Shown piece by piece: positions 29,988 through 37,536 of a stretch of DNA of 64,000 nt. The stretch lies in contig JAVBLD010000022.1 of assembly GCA_031553705.1 (NCBI GenBank), positions 54,038-118,037 of the forward strand, given 5' to 3'. Made by a program: the position numbers and the translations under genes. The notes under the pieces were generated by a model. The model saw only the letters and a list, made by a program, of their open reading frames with translations. It did no database searches and was not told the DNA's origin. The first letter of the stretch is position 1. Each line of letters starts with the position of its first letter. The stretch is from JAVBLD01 sp031553705. Its GTDB lineage: Bacteria; Bacteroidota; Bacteroidia; Bacteroidales; Marinifilaceae.

Positions 29988-30911
29988 TTAAAAATAGCGG
30001 ATCGAATTTATATGGTCGTCAGGAGGGGGTGCCTGATCCCGTTTCCCAAAACGGAAACTCAACGAAATCTCCTGTAGGTTATTAAAGTTATTGTCAACAT
30101 TTGAAGTACTTTTCTCAAAAGAGTACCCTACCCAAAGTTCATTCAAAAACCGGAGCCGGAGTGTTGCCGCATATGCCTCTTTTGTCCGGTACTGCGCCCC
30201 TATCTGGATACTTCCCCGGTAAGTAAGTTTCGTACCTATATTAAACTGCGTCTCCTCAAATTCCGAATAGCCCAGATATAGATATGGATCCAGTTTCATT
30301 TTCTCACTCAGATCAAAACGGCCTCCTCCGTAGAGAAACACCTTAATCATCTTCGAAATCACATCGTTTACCTGATTTCCCTGACTGTCGATCCAATTGT
30401 ATTTAAATTCCGGTATCGAGAAGCCCCAATAAAACTTTTCCCCTTTGTAATGCAGTCCGAAGCCAAAATTAGGCTGGCTATAGTTCTTCGTAAATATAAT
30501 CTCTTCATCGTAAGGATCATATACATTGGAATTTGTAATGTAGTTAATCCCTGCCTGTATTCCAAAAAACAAAGAGGCTTCTTCACTGATAGTCAACTTG
30601 TAGGACGCGGCGAGGTAAGCCAGCATTTTTTGATAAGGACCGTATTTGTCAAATACCAACGTCAATCCCCCACCCAAGTTTTTATCTCGTATCATTGAGT
30701 TCACATTGAAAGCACCCAATGATGGCCAATTCTCTGTTTTTTCAAAACGGCTCCTGTACAGCATTACTCCGCCAAACCCATTTTCCAATCCCATCGCAGC
30801 CGGATTGATCAATGGCAGAGCCGTACCGTAGTCCGTAAATTTTAACACATTATTCTGAGAAAAACCTACATAAAATGCCAATACTAAACATAATGTAAAT
30901 ACAAGCTTCAT
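29988..30911 (-). CDS. PorP/SprF-family type IX secretion membrane protein
   Basis: 307 residues with a signal peptide (1-19). The rest is an outer-membrane barrel with the family motifs (LPLINPAAMGLENG, LGGGLTLVFDKYG, SLFFGIQAGINYI). PorP/SprF proteins help the T9SS recognise or anchor specific cargo, in particular proteins with type B C-terminal domains. The upstream gene (31121-33190) ends in such a domain, so it is the likely client. It is the middle gene of a three-gene minus-strand operon. Confidence 0.87.
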   Translation of the reverse strand: MKLVFTLCLVLAFYVGFSQNNVLKFTDYGTALPLINPAAMGLENGFGGVMLYRSRFEKTENWPSLGAFNVNSMIRDKNLGGGLTLVFDKYGPYQKMLAYLAASYKLTISEEASLFFGIQAGINYITNSNVYDPYDEEIIFTKNYSQPNFGFGLHYKGEKFYWGFSIPEFKYNWIDSQGNQVNDVISKMIKVFLYGGGRFDLSEKMKLDPYLYLGYSEFEETQFNIGTKLTYRGSIQIGAQYRTKEAYAATLRLRFLNELWVGYSFEKSTSNVDNNFNNLQEISLSFRFGKRDQAPPPDDHINSIRYF

Positions 30912-31120
30912 ATGTATATCATTTTCTTTTTATAACCTCCTCTACTGCAACCTCAACTTCCGGCAAATGTAACTTGTTATCTCTCACACTAAAAACCATT
31001 TTAACGTACAAATGTAAAACAAAAACCATAAACTCAAAACAAACTATCGCTTTTTCCGCTCTTCGCTTGATCTTTGGGTCCCTTATCCTCCCGGAATATC
31101 TTCTTTAACTATCCGGTATA

Positions 31121-33190
31121 TTACTTGGCTTTCTTCAAATCGCTCCTGATTTCCAACCACGACTTCAAGACAGTCTTATCCCTATCCCCCAGCTCAATTA
31201 CATAAGTATATACCCCGCTCGTCAGATTATAGTAAGCAATATATCCGCTCTTATTATTTCCAGTACCATCCCAATCATTCTGATAGTTCCGGGCTTGAAA
31301 CACGATCCTCCCTCCCCTATCATATACGGTGATCAAGTGATCCGGGAAATTCGCGATAAAACCCAATACCCATACATCATTTTTCCCATCCCCATTCGGC
31401 GTAATAATATTCGGAACCCGGTATTGGCTGGCCTCTCTCACCGTAATATAAATAGCCCCCTCATCATAACGGGTTTCATCCAGTTTTTCCCGGATGATAT
31501 ATTTCACCGAATCATTTCCTACAAACCCGGAATTCGGAGTATATCCGAATTTTCCGTCAAGCGTCAATCCCGATTGACCATGCATAGCCGGCTCCGTCAA
31601 GATAAAGTCTTTGCCTCCGTCTCCTGACCTGGAGAGACTCATGTTTTTTATCGACTTGCCCCGCGAAACTTCTATAATCGTATCCCTCTGCTGAGGAAAG
31701 TCCAACACGATCTGATTTGAGACCACCTTTACCTGGCATATATCCCCCCCGCTGACCATACACTCCACGATATCCCCATCATGTAACGTATTTGATATAT
31801 AGGTTTCGGCACTTTGCCCCGTCGGAACGGAGTTTACATACCACTCATATTTCAGCGTCCCAAGTATATTTTCAACGGCAGACGAAAACACCAACTCATC
31901 CCCCAGTTTTTTCCCAGCCATGTCCGCCTGGATCGTCACGACTCCAACTTCCCCCATTACGTCAACATACATCGAGTCTATCAAAGAAAGAGTATTAAAG
32001 CAAACATCACTCCCCGCTTTCATCTCGCACTTAACCCACATATTCCGATCAACGGTGATTTTTGCAGTGTCACCAGTCCCGAGATCCCAGATCCCTCTGT
32101 GCCATTGAAACGACGGACTGTTCCCGGCATTTGTATATACGGCCTGCAGAAGCACCTCATCTCCCTGGCAGATTTTTCCTCCCCCAGAACTACTTGCAAT
32201 GTGTAAGGTGGGTATTACCATGTTGCTTTTCACCTTCAAAAGCAACTCATCCTTTAACGAACCACTGAAACAGGCATCCGTCGAGGGCTCCAGCACTACT
32301 TGTATTGAGGCGTTATTTTGTCCCATAATATATGACAACGAAGGTGCCACTCCTTTGTCTACCAGATCCACATACCAGCGGTAAGTCGGCGAATCCACAT
32401 TGGTAACCGTCACATCCATGTGCACCTCTTCACCAGGGCAATAACTGTCCTGCATATTGGGAGTAGTGATATTCAGCACCGCATGGCTAGCCGCCCGCGC
32501 CTCCATCTTCAGATATTTTGAGGAAACAGTATCACACGACCCGTCACAACAGACAGATACCCTGACCATCATATCATATTCCCAATATTGGGGAATCAGC
32601 CACAAAACATCCGAATTTGTATACAATGTCTGGGTTCCGTTAATCGTCCACTTATATGTCGGATTTTCAATCGCTTTCCCTCCTTCAGCCGTTACCGTGG
32701 CATGTAATCCCATTTCGGTCCCGATACAATAGCGCCCGTCTATCATAGTTCCGGGAATTTTATTGGGGATAATCCCTTTTCCCATAGTAATCCCGGCAGT
32801 TATTTTAAAACAGTCCTTCACATTCAATACGACTTCGGCTTCATCCGATCCGCCGTCTCCCGTAACAACTACTTTTATTTTTCTTCCGTCCCATACTCTC
32901 GGCACTTTGATCAATGTCAATGTCGTAGCTGCAGCACCGGAAACTCCCGGAGAACTGGAGGTACTACCTCCGTTCGACATTGCAACCCAACCACCGGCTT
33001 CCGAACGGTACCACTGGTAAGTGAGATTATTCCCTTGCGCTTTTACAGTAAAAGCTATATTCTTGTCCGCGCCGACCGTACGGGGAGTTATCGGTGTCGT
33101 TGTGATCTTCACTTGAGCTACAGTACTGAAAGACAACAAAATAACACCCCATGCAATGATATATAGCTGTATTAATATTCTATTTGCCAT
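31121..33190 (-). CDS. Large Ig-like surface protein with gliding-motility-type (type B) T9SS C-terminal domain
   Basis: 689 residues from the ATG at 33190 (MANRILIQLYIIAWG); another ATG lies at 33196. The signal peptide ends at about STVAQ. Several Ig/PKD-like modules follow (about 25-510), with repeated patterns such as YQWYRS, YKWTINGT, YRWYVDL, FQWHRG and YEWYVNS. A cadherin-like module (FGYTPNSGFVGNDSVKYII) comes near 540-600. The end is a CHU_C-type sorting domain: PNIITPNGDGKNDVW, ITVYDRGGRIVF and NDWDGT. It is predicted to be exported by T9SS and displayed as an adhesin with the downstream PorP/SprF protein. Confidence 0.82.
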   Translation of the reverse strand: MANRILIQLYIIAWGVILLSFSTVAQVKITTTPITPRTVGADKNIAFTVKAQGNNLTYQWYRSEAGGWVAMSNGGSTSSSPGVSGAAATTLTLIKVPRVWDGRKIKVVVTGDGGSDEAEVVLNVKDCFKITAGITMGKGIIPNKIPGTMIDGRYCIGTEMGLHATVTAEGGKAIENPTYKWTINGTQTLYTNSDVLWLIPQYWEYDMMVRVSVCCDGSCDTVSSKYLKMEARAASHAVLNITTPNMQDSYCPGEEVHMDVTVTNVDSPTYRWYVDLVDKGVAPSLSYIMGQNNASIQVVLEPSTDACFSGSLKDELLLKVKSNMVIPTLHIASSSGGGKICQGDEVLLQAVYTNAGNSPSFQWHRGIWDLGTGDTAKITVDRNMWVKCEMKAGSDVCFNTLSLIDSMYVDVMGEVGVVTIQADMAGKKLGDELVFSSAVENILGTLKYEWYVNSVPTGQSAETYISNTLHDGDIVECMVSGGDICQVKVVSNQIVLDFPQQRDTIIEVSRGKSIKNMSLSRSGDGGKDFILTEPAMHGQSGLTLDGKFGYTPNSGFVGNDSVKYIIREKLDETRYDEGAIYITVREASQYRVPNIITPNGDGKNDVWVLGFIANFPDHLITVYDRGGRIVFQARNYQNDWDGTGNNKSGYIAYYNLTSGVYTYVIELGDRDKTVLKSWLEIRSDLKKAK

Positions 33191-33266
33191 ACACATAATT
33201 AAAGGCCATGTTTCCCGAATTTCTGCAAAAATATAAAATAATTTAAATAAAAGTCTCATAAAGGCT

Positions 33267-33274
33267 CAAAATTA
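33267..33274 (-). promoter_or_regulatory. Candidate -7 promoter element of the adhesin/PorP operon
   Basis: On the minus strand it reads TAATTTTG, about 77 bp before the adhesin start. Confidence 0.4.
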
Positions 33275-33339
33275 CAAGGTGTTAAGGCACTTTTTTATTT
33301 TTGGACTCAGGAAGTTATGTTTTTTTAATCATTTTATTT

Positions 33340-33347
33340 TACCTTTG
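33340..33347 (+). promoter_or_regulatory. Candidate -7 promoter element of the small acidic protein gene
   Basis: TACCTTTG fits TAnnTTTG, 25 bp upstream of the ATG at 33373. Confidence 0.45.
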
Positions 33348-33372
33348 TCATGTAATCTATAATACAAAGACT

Positions 33373-33627
33373 ATGTTACCTAAGTTTCTTATTGCGGACA
33401 ACTCCCAGGCTGCCTCTGATTTGATTTACGTGGTACATACCGAAAAACCGCGCTGCATCATTGAATGCGACCTGGACGGATTCTACAGCAGTCAGCGGAT
33501 CTATTGGATAGACGAAGAACCTTTGTCTCAGGATGATATCGACTCTTTGCTTGAAGAAGCGGAAGAGTTCTACGAAAAAGAGTTAGACAATCAGGAAGAA
33601 TTGTACGACGAAGAAGAGGGAGAGTAA
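33373..33627 (+). CDS. Small acidic conserved protein of unknown function
   Basis: 84 residues from the ATG at 33373 (MLPKFLIADNSQ); an earlier in-frame start at 33301 lies upstream of the promoter. There is a short beta-rich N-terminal half (FLIADNSQ, IYVVHTEKPRCIIEC). The C-terminal half is extremely acidic: about 20 of the last 35 residues are Asp or Glu, ending in EEEGE. No enzyme motif is visible. It could bind a basic partner. It is expressed separately from the DUF4301 gene, which has its own promoter. Confidence 0.7.
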   Translation: MLPKFLIADNSQAASDLIYVVHTEKPRCIIECDLDGFYSSQRIYWIDEEPLSQDDIDSLLEEAEEFYEKELDNQEELYDEEEGE

Positions 33628-33715
33628 TCATTAAATTCTCCCACAGCATAAAAGTCTGTTCTGGCAAACAAAAATCGCAGATTATAAATAGTCTCATCTC
33701 ATTTATAATTTTGAA

Positions 33716-33723
33716 AATTCACA
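33716..33723 (+). promoter_or_regulatory. Candidate -7 promoter element of the DUF4301 gene
   Basis: TAATTTTG fits TAnnTTTG, 18 bp upstream of the ATG at 33742. Confidence 0.45.
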
Positions 33724-33741
33724 ATCTAAAAATTTATAAAG

Positions 33742-35310
33742 ATGTATACTAAAGAGGATCTGAAAAGTTTTAAACATAGAAATATAAAACCGGAGCATGT
33801 AAACCGGCAACTGGATAATTTCCGGAAAGGGTTCAACTATGTCCGGCTGGCAGAACCGGCAACTGTCGATAATGGTATCCGGCGTCTCACTCCCGAAGAG
33901 CGTGATAAACTGCTCAAACGTTACAGGGAAGCATGCACAACGGTAAAAATGGTAAAGATGGTACCGGCTTCCGGTTCGGCGACCCGTATGTTCAAAGACC
34001 TGTTCTCTTTTATGGAAACATATAAGGATAACACCGCCGAGTTCCTGAAATTCATGCAAGAAAAAGGGAGTGGCACCATGCATGATTTCTTTTTCAAACT
34101 GGACCAATTGCCTTTCTATAACCGATTGAGCGATGTAATTGCAGAAGATGGCAGAAACCTCGAAAAGATGATACAGAAAAGAGAATTCATCCCCATCCTG
34201 CGTTATCTTCTGACCGACAACGGATTGAACTATGGCAATACCCCAAAAGGTCTTGTAGATTTTCACATCTACCGTGACTTTGTCAGAACCGCTTTTGATG
34301 AACACCTGGTAGAAGGCGCATTATACGGAAACGACGGGAAAAAAGCCCATCTCCACTTTACGGTTTCGGAAGAGTATATCGGCTTGTTCAAAGAGAGGCT
34401 GAAAAAAGTTTCGAAGGTATTTGAAAAGATGTTTCACATCAAATACGAAGTGACCTTTTCCATCCAAAAGCCGTCTACCGATACGATCAGCATAAACGAA
34501 TCGGGAGAGTTATTGAGGGACGATAATAATAACATTATTTTTCGCCCGGGAGGTCATGGCGCACTGATTTATAACCTTGATGAGCTAAAAGCCGACCTGG
34601 TTTTTATCAAAAATATCGATAATGTCATACCGGACAGGGCCAAAAGCGATACCATCAAATATAAACAACTATTGGCCGGGGCATTACTCTCTTTACAAGA
34701 AACCATATTCGGCTACCTCCGCCTGCTCGACAAAAAGAATGTCACCGATGCGGACCTGGACGAAATAGAAGCGTTTGTAAACCGGGAGATCGGTTATAAA
34801 AAAACGAAAGAGTATGTTATCTCCGACCGGAAAAAACGGATCAAACACCTGAAAGAGATATTAAATCGTCCGGTTAGGGTGTGTGGAATGGTAAAAAATG
34901 AAGGAGAACCGGGAGGGGGACCGTTCTGGGTAGAAAACAACGATGGTAGTTCGAGACTGATGATCATCGAATCGGCACAGATCAACCTGAAGGAAAAGGG
35001 TCAAAAAAAGATTTTTGATAAATCGACCTATTTTAATCCGGTCGACCTGGTGTGTGGTTTGAAGGATTATAAAAACAATAAGTTCGACTTGAAAGATTTT
35101 ATTGACCCCGCTCAAGGATTTATCACAAATAAGTCATACAAAGGGAAAGAGATCAAAGTACAGGAACTGCCCGGATTATGGAACGGCGCAATGGCCAACT
35201 GGATTACCGTTTTTGTAGAAGTGCCGTTGACTACCTTCACTCCGGTAAAAACGGTATTCGACCTTTTTCGCCTTGAACATAGAAATATTTTACGAAATAC
35301 GGGACATTAA
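33742..35310 (+). CDS. DUF4301-family protein
   Basis: 522 residues, cytoplasmic, no signal peptide. The motifs PASGSATRMFKDL (near 75-87) and RPGGHGALIYNLDEL (near 272-286) look like a nucleotide-sugar-pyrophosphorylase-type fold: a G-x-G-T-R-M-like loop followed by a GGHG element. The C-terminal third has GGGPFWVENNDG and FWNPVDL-like segments (YFNPVDLVCG). I recognise it as DUF4301, a Bacteroidota family. A nucleotidyltransferase activity is inference only. It is monocistronic with its own promoter. Confidence 0.75.
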   Translation: MYTKEDLKSFKHRNIKPEHVNRQLDNFRKGFNYVRLAEPATVDNGIRRLTPEERDKLLKRYREACTTVKMVKMVPASGSATRMFKDLFSFMETYKDNTAEFLKFMQEKGSGTMHDFFFKLDQLPFYNRLSDVIAEDGRNLEKMIQKREFIPILRYLLTDNGLNYGNTPKGLVDFHIYRDFVRTAFDEHLVEGALYGNDGKKAHLHFTVSEEYIGLFKERLKKVSKVFEKMFHIKYEVTFSIQKPSTDTISINESGELLRDDNNNIIFRPGGHGALIYNLDELKADLVFIKNIDNVIPDRAKSDTIKYKQLLAGALLSLQETIFGYLRLLDKKNVTDADLDEIEAFVNREIGYKKTKEYVISDRKKRIKHLKEILNRPVRVCGMVKNEGEPGGGPFWVENNDGSSRLMIIESAQINLKEKGQKKIFDKSTYFNPVDLVCGLKDYKNNKFDLKDFIDPAQGFITNKSYKGKEIKVQELPGLWNGAMANWITVFVEVPLTTFTPVKTVFDLFRLEHRNILRNTGH

Positions 35311-35392
35311 AGCTGAAATCAGAGACGGGACAGTCTTCAAATAAGTTTAATACTCCCCGTGATGGTTAGGTGTCAGGGCAGCGAAGCCGGAT

Positions 35393-35444
35393 AAAAGTTG
35401 AAAGTGACAAAAAGTAGAATAAAACCAAAATACTTTCAACTTTT
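35393..35444 (+). repeat. Intercistronic perfect 13-bp inverted repeat with T-run and TTTTCAAC tract
   Basis: AAAAGTTGAAAGT (35393-35405) and ACTTTCAACTTTT (35432-35444) are exact complements. They are followed by TATTTTCAACC and then the DUF368 start at 35467. Shape and composition match the elements at 39115 and 47855. It could end the DUF4301 transcript or act as a leader of the next gene. Confidence 0.6.
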
Positions 35445-35466
35445 TATTTTCAACCGAGTCAAAAAC

Positions 35467-36435
35467 ATGCGGAAAAAACGGAACTATTTATTGTTAATAT
35501 TAAAAGGCTGCGTTATGGGAGCCGTGCATGTCGTTCCAGGCGTATCAGGAGGGACAGTTACATTTATTTCCGGCATATACAAAGAACTGATAGACTCGAT
35601 TAAAAACTTTGACTGGCAGGCCATCAAACTACTTTTTTCCGGCAAATTCTATAGGTTCCATAAGAAAACAAACGGCGATTTTCTATTGGCTGTCATCTCT
35701 GGCACCGCGATCTCTATCTTTTCATTCGCAAAACTGACAGTCTATCTATTGGTGAACTATCCGATACAAACCTGGTCGTTTTTTTTCGGATTGATCATAG
35801 TCTCCTCAATACTGGTGGCCCAAAAAATTAAAACATGGGACACATTAACAGTTATCTCGCTTTTAATGGATGCTTGTATTGCTTATACCATAACGGTCGT
35901 CTCTCCTGGTTCCACTCCCGGCGCCCGGTGGTTTATCCTGTTATCGGGAACCGTCACCGTTTGTGCAATGATCCTTCCCAGTATTTCCGGAACTTTTACC
36001 TTGCTGCTGATGGGAAAATATGCATTCATCATGACTGCCGTCGGCAATCTAAAGATCGAAGTAATTGCTACTTTCGCGGCGGGGATGGTGATTGGCATTA
36101 TCGGTTTTTCACACCTGTTGTCATGGCTTTTAAAAAGCTTCCGTACAATGACCATGGCTTGGCTGACCGGCTTTATGGTCGGTTCGTTGAATAAAGTATG
36201 GCCGTGGAAAGAGGTTTTTTACACCTATAATGAACATTATGACATCGTTAAACAGATTACAATCGAAAAAAGCATATCTCCTGCGGCATACGCCGGTTTT
36301 ACCCAACAGGATCCTCTGATCTGGCAAGCTGTTTCGATATGTCTCATCGGATTTGTCTTGTTCTGGAGTATTGAGATCATCGGAAAGAAATTAAAAACCG
36401 GAAGCCGGAAGCAGCTTAGGAGTTTATTTCTGTAG
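35467..36435 (+). CDS. DUF368 polyprenyl-phosphate transporter (PopT-like)
   Basis: 322 residues from the ATG at 35467 (MRKKRNYLLLILKG); a frame opening at 35398 would start inside the hairpin. It is a polytopic membrane protein of about 8-9 segments with the family signatures GAVHVVPGVSGGTVTFI near 17-33 and the second half-repeat ILPSISGTFTLLLMGKY. DUF368 members (PopT) recycle undecaprenyl phosphate across the inner membrane. Here that would return the carrier made by UppS, encoded about 9 kb away. Confidence 0.82.
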   Translation: MRKKRNYLLLILKGCVMGAVHVVPGVSGGTVTFISGIYKELIDSIKNFDWQAIKLLFSGKFYRFHKKTNGDFLLAVISGTAISIFSFAKLTVYLLVNYPIQTWSFFFGLIIVSSILVAQKIKTWDTLTVISLLMDACIAYTITVVSPGSTPGARWFILLSGTVTVCAMILPSISGTFTLLLMGKYAFIMTAVGNLKIEVIATFAAGMVIGIIGFSHLLSWLLKSFRTMTMAWLTGFMVGSLNKVWPWKEVFYTYNEHYDIVKQITIEKSISPAAYAGFTQQDPLIWQAVSICLIGFVLFWSIEIIGKKLKTGSRKQLRSLFL

Positions 36436-36459
36436 AGAAAATATTTTTGCATTTAAATT

Positions 36460-37215
36460 ATGACTACTTACGGACTTATAGGTCGCTCTCTGAAACACTC
36501 TTTTTCGCAGCGATATTTCACTGAAAAGTTCAGATGCGAAAAGATAGAGGCAATATATCTGAATTTTGAACTGGCCGATATCCGGGATGTCCGAACCGTC
36601 GTTTCCGGCTATCCCGGCCTGAAAGGCTTCAATGTAACGATACCGTACAAGCAGGAGATTATTCCTTTTCTGGACGCTCTCAGCGATGAAGCCAGGCAAA
36701 TCGGCGCTGTCAATTGTGTAAAGGTTTCCCGGACAGCGGACGGTAACCTGCTGACCGGATACAATACCGACGTCTTCGGCTTCAAAGAGTCATTATGCCG
36801 GTTTATCCCGGAGACAATCACCAAAGCGTTAATATTAGGAAACGGTGGGGCTGCAAAGGCCGTACGTTATGTACTGGATTCCCTGCATATCGGAACATTG
36901 ACTGTTTCCAGAACTCCTTATTCCGTTACGGAAATCGGTTACCCGGAAGTCGGAGTGTATCTGCCGGAACATAAGCTTATCGTAAACACCACCCCATTGG
37001 GAACTTGGCCTGATACCTCTCAATCCCCGGATATTCCCTATGCCTTGCTGACGCCGGAACACTATCTCTTTGACCTGGTATACAACCCGGACATCACCAC
37101 CTTTATGCAACGCGGAGCCACTTTCGGCACCCATGTGCGTAACGGCATCGAAATGCTCACCGGTCAGGCCGAAAAAGCATGGGAGATCTGGAACATAACG
37201 GCGGACAACGAATAG
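36460..37215 (+). CDS. aroE: Shikimate dehydrogenase
   Basis: 251 residues, slightly short but complete. It reduces 3-dehydroshikimate with NADPH. N-terminal substrate motif GLIGRSLKHSFS; FNVTIPYKQ with the catalytic Lys; GAVNCVK; GYNTDVFGF; the NADPH-binding loop ILGNGGAAKAV; and NTTPLGTWPD. It starts 24 bp after the DUF368 gene and is probably co-transcribed. The strong hairpin 37215-37258 follows the stop. Confidence 0.94.
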   Translation: MTTYGLIGRSLKHSFSQRYFTEKFRCEKIEAIYLNFELADIRDVRTVVSGYPGLKGFNVTIPYKQEIIPFLDALSDEARQIGAVNCVKVSRTADGNLLTGYNTDVFGFKESLCRFIPETITKALILGNGGAAKAVRYVLDSLHIGTLTVSRTPYSVTEIGYPEVGVYLPEHKLIVNTTPLGTWPDTSQSPDIPYALLTPEHYLFDLVYNPDITTFMQRGATFGTHVRNGIEMLTGQAEKAWEIWNITADNE

Positions 37216-37258
37216 GGAGCAGGGGGCAAGAAGATTTTTTTTGCTCCCTGCTCCTTAT
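37215..37258 (+). terminator. Strong G-rich hairpin after aroE
   Basis: GGAGCAGGGGGCAA pairs with TTGCTCCCTGCTCC (one G-U) around a T-rich loop, beginning in the aroE stop-codon region. It may be a terminator, or one of the G-rich palindromic elements also seen at 58481. Confidence 0.55.
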
Positions 37259-37311
37259 GACTCTACATCAATATTTTTTTTCTTTTCGTTTTTATCTTAT
37301 TGTTTTTTGAC

Positions 37312-37319
37312 TACTTTCG
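37312..37319 (+). promoter_or_regulatory. Possible -7 element upstream of iorA
   Basis: TACTTTCG matches TAnnTTTG in seven of eight positions. Transcripts from here would have a leader of about 215 nt before iorA. Confidence 0.3.
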
Positions 37320-37359
37320 TAAAAAAATTCAATGCAAACGTTTTAAGCATTTTTACACT

Positions 37360-37434
37360 ATGTATCGTCCCGATGAATACTATTACGTATTGGCCTACAT
37401 TGTGAGCTCGCTGAAATTCCATTGGGGTCTTTAA
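37360..37434 (+). CDS. Aromatic-rich 24-codon ORF in the iorA leader (leader peptide or gene remnant)
   Basis: ATG 37360 to TAA 37434, 24 residues, including MYRPDEYYYVLAY and ending KFHWGL. Seven of the 24 residues are aromatic (five Tyr, one Phe, one Trp). The last codons form the 5' arm of a hairpin (37417-37452). It lies 102 bp before iorA, whose product acts on aryl pyruvates, so it could be an attenuation leader peptide. Alternatively it is a frameshifted gene remnant, because the +1 frame continues as plausible protein (GREWNIKNRKLPKEGF). Confidence 0.35.
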   Translation: MYRPDEYYYVLAYIVSSLKFHWGL

Positions 37435-37495
37435 TACCGGCCGGGAATGGAACATCAAGAACCGTAAACTTCCGAAAGAAGGTTTTATTTCTGTT
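37417..37495 (+). promoter_or_regulatory. Candidate attenuator hairpins upstream of iorA
   Basis: The first hairpin, TTCCATT/AATGGAA (37417-37423 and 37446-37452), overlaps the small ORF end. A second weak stem, AACTTC/GAAGGTT (37467-37484), is followed by TTATTTCTGTTTTATTT, like a weak intrinsic terminator. Confidence 0.3.
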
Positions 37496-37536
37496 TTATT
37501 TACTATTAATCATCAATTATTATTTAAGATTTTTTT

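Noticed and set aside
10478..35396. Shared CCGGATAAAAGT at 10485 and 35388 as a repeat family
   Set aside because: Only 12 bp with no common flanking structure; expected by chance in a window of this size.
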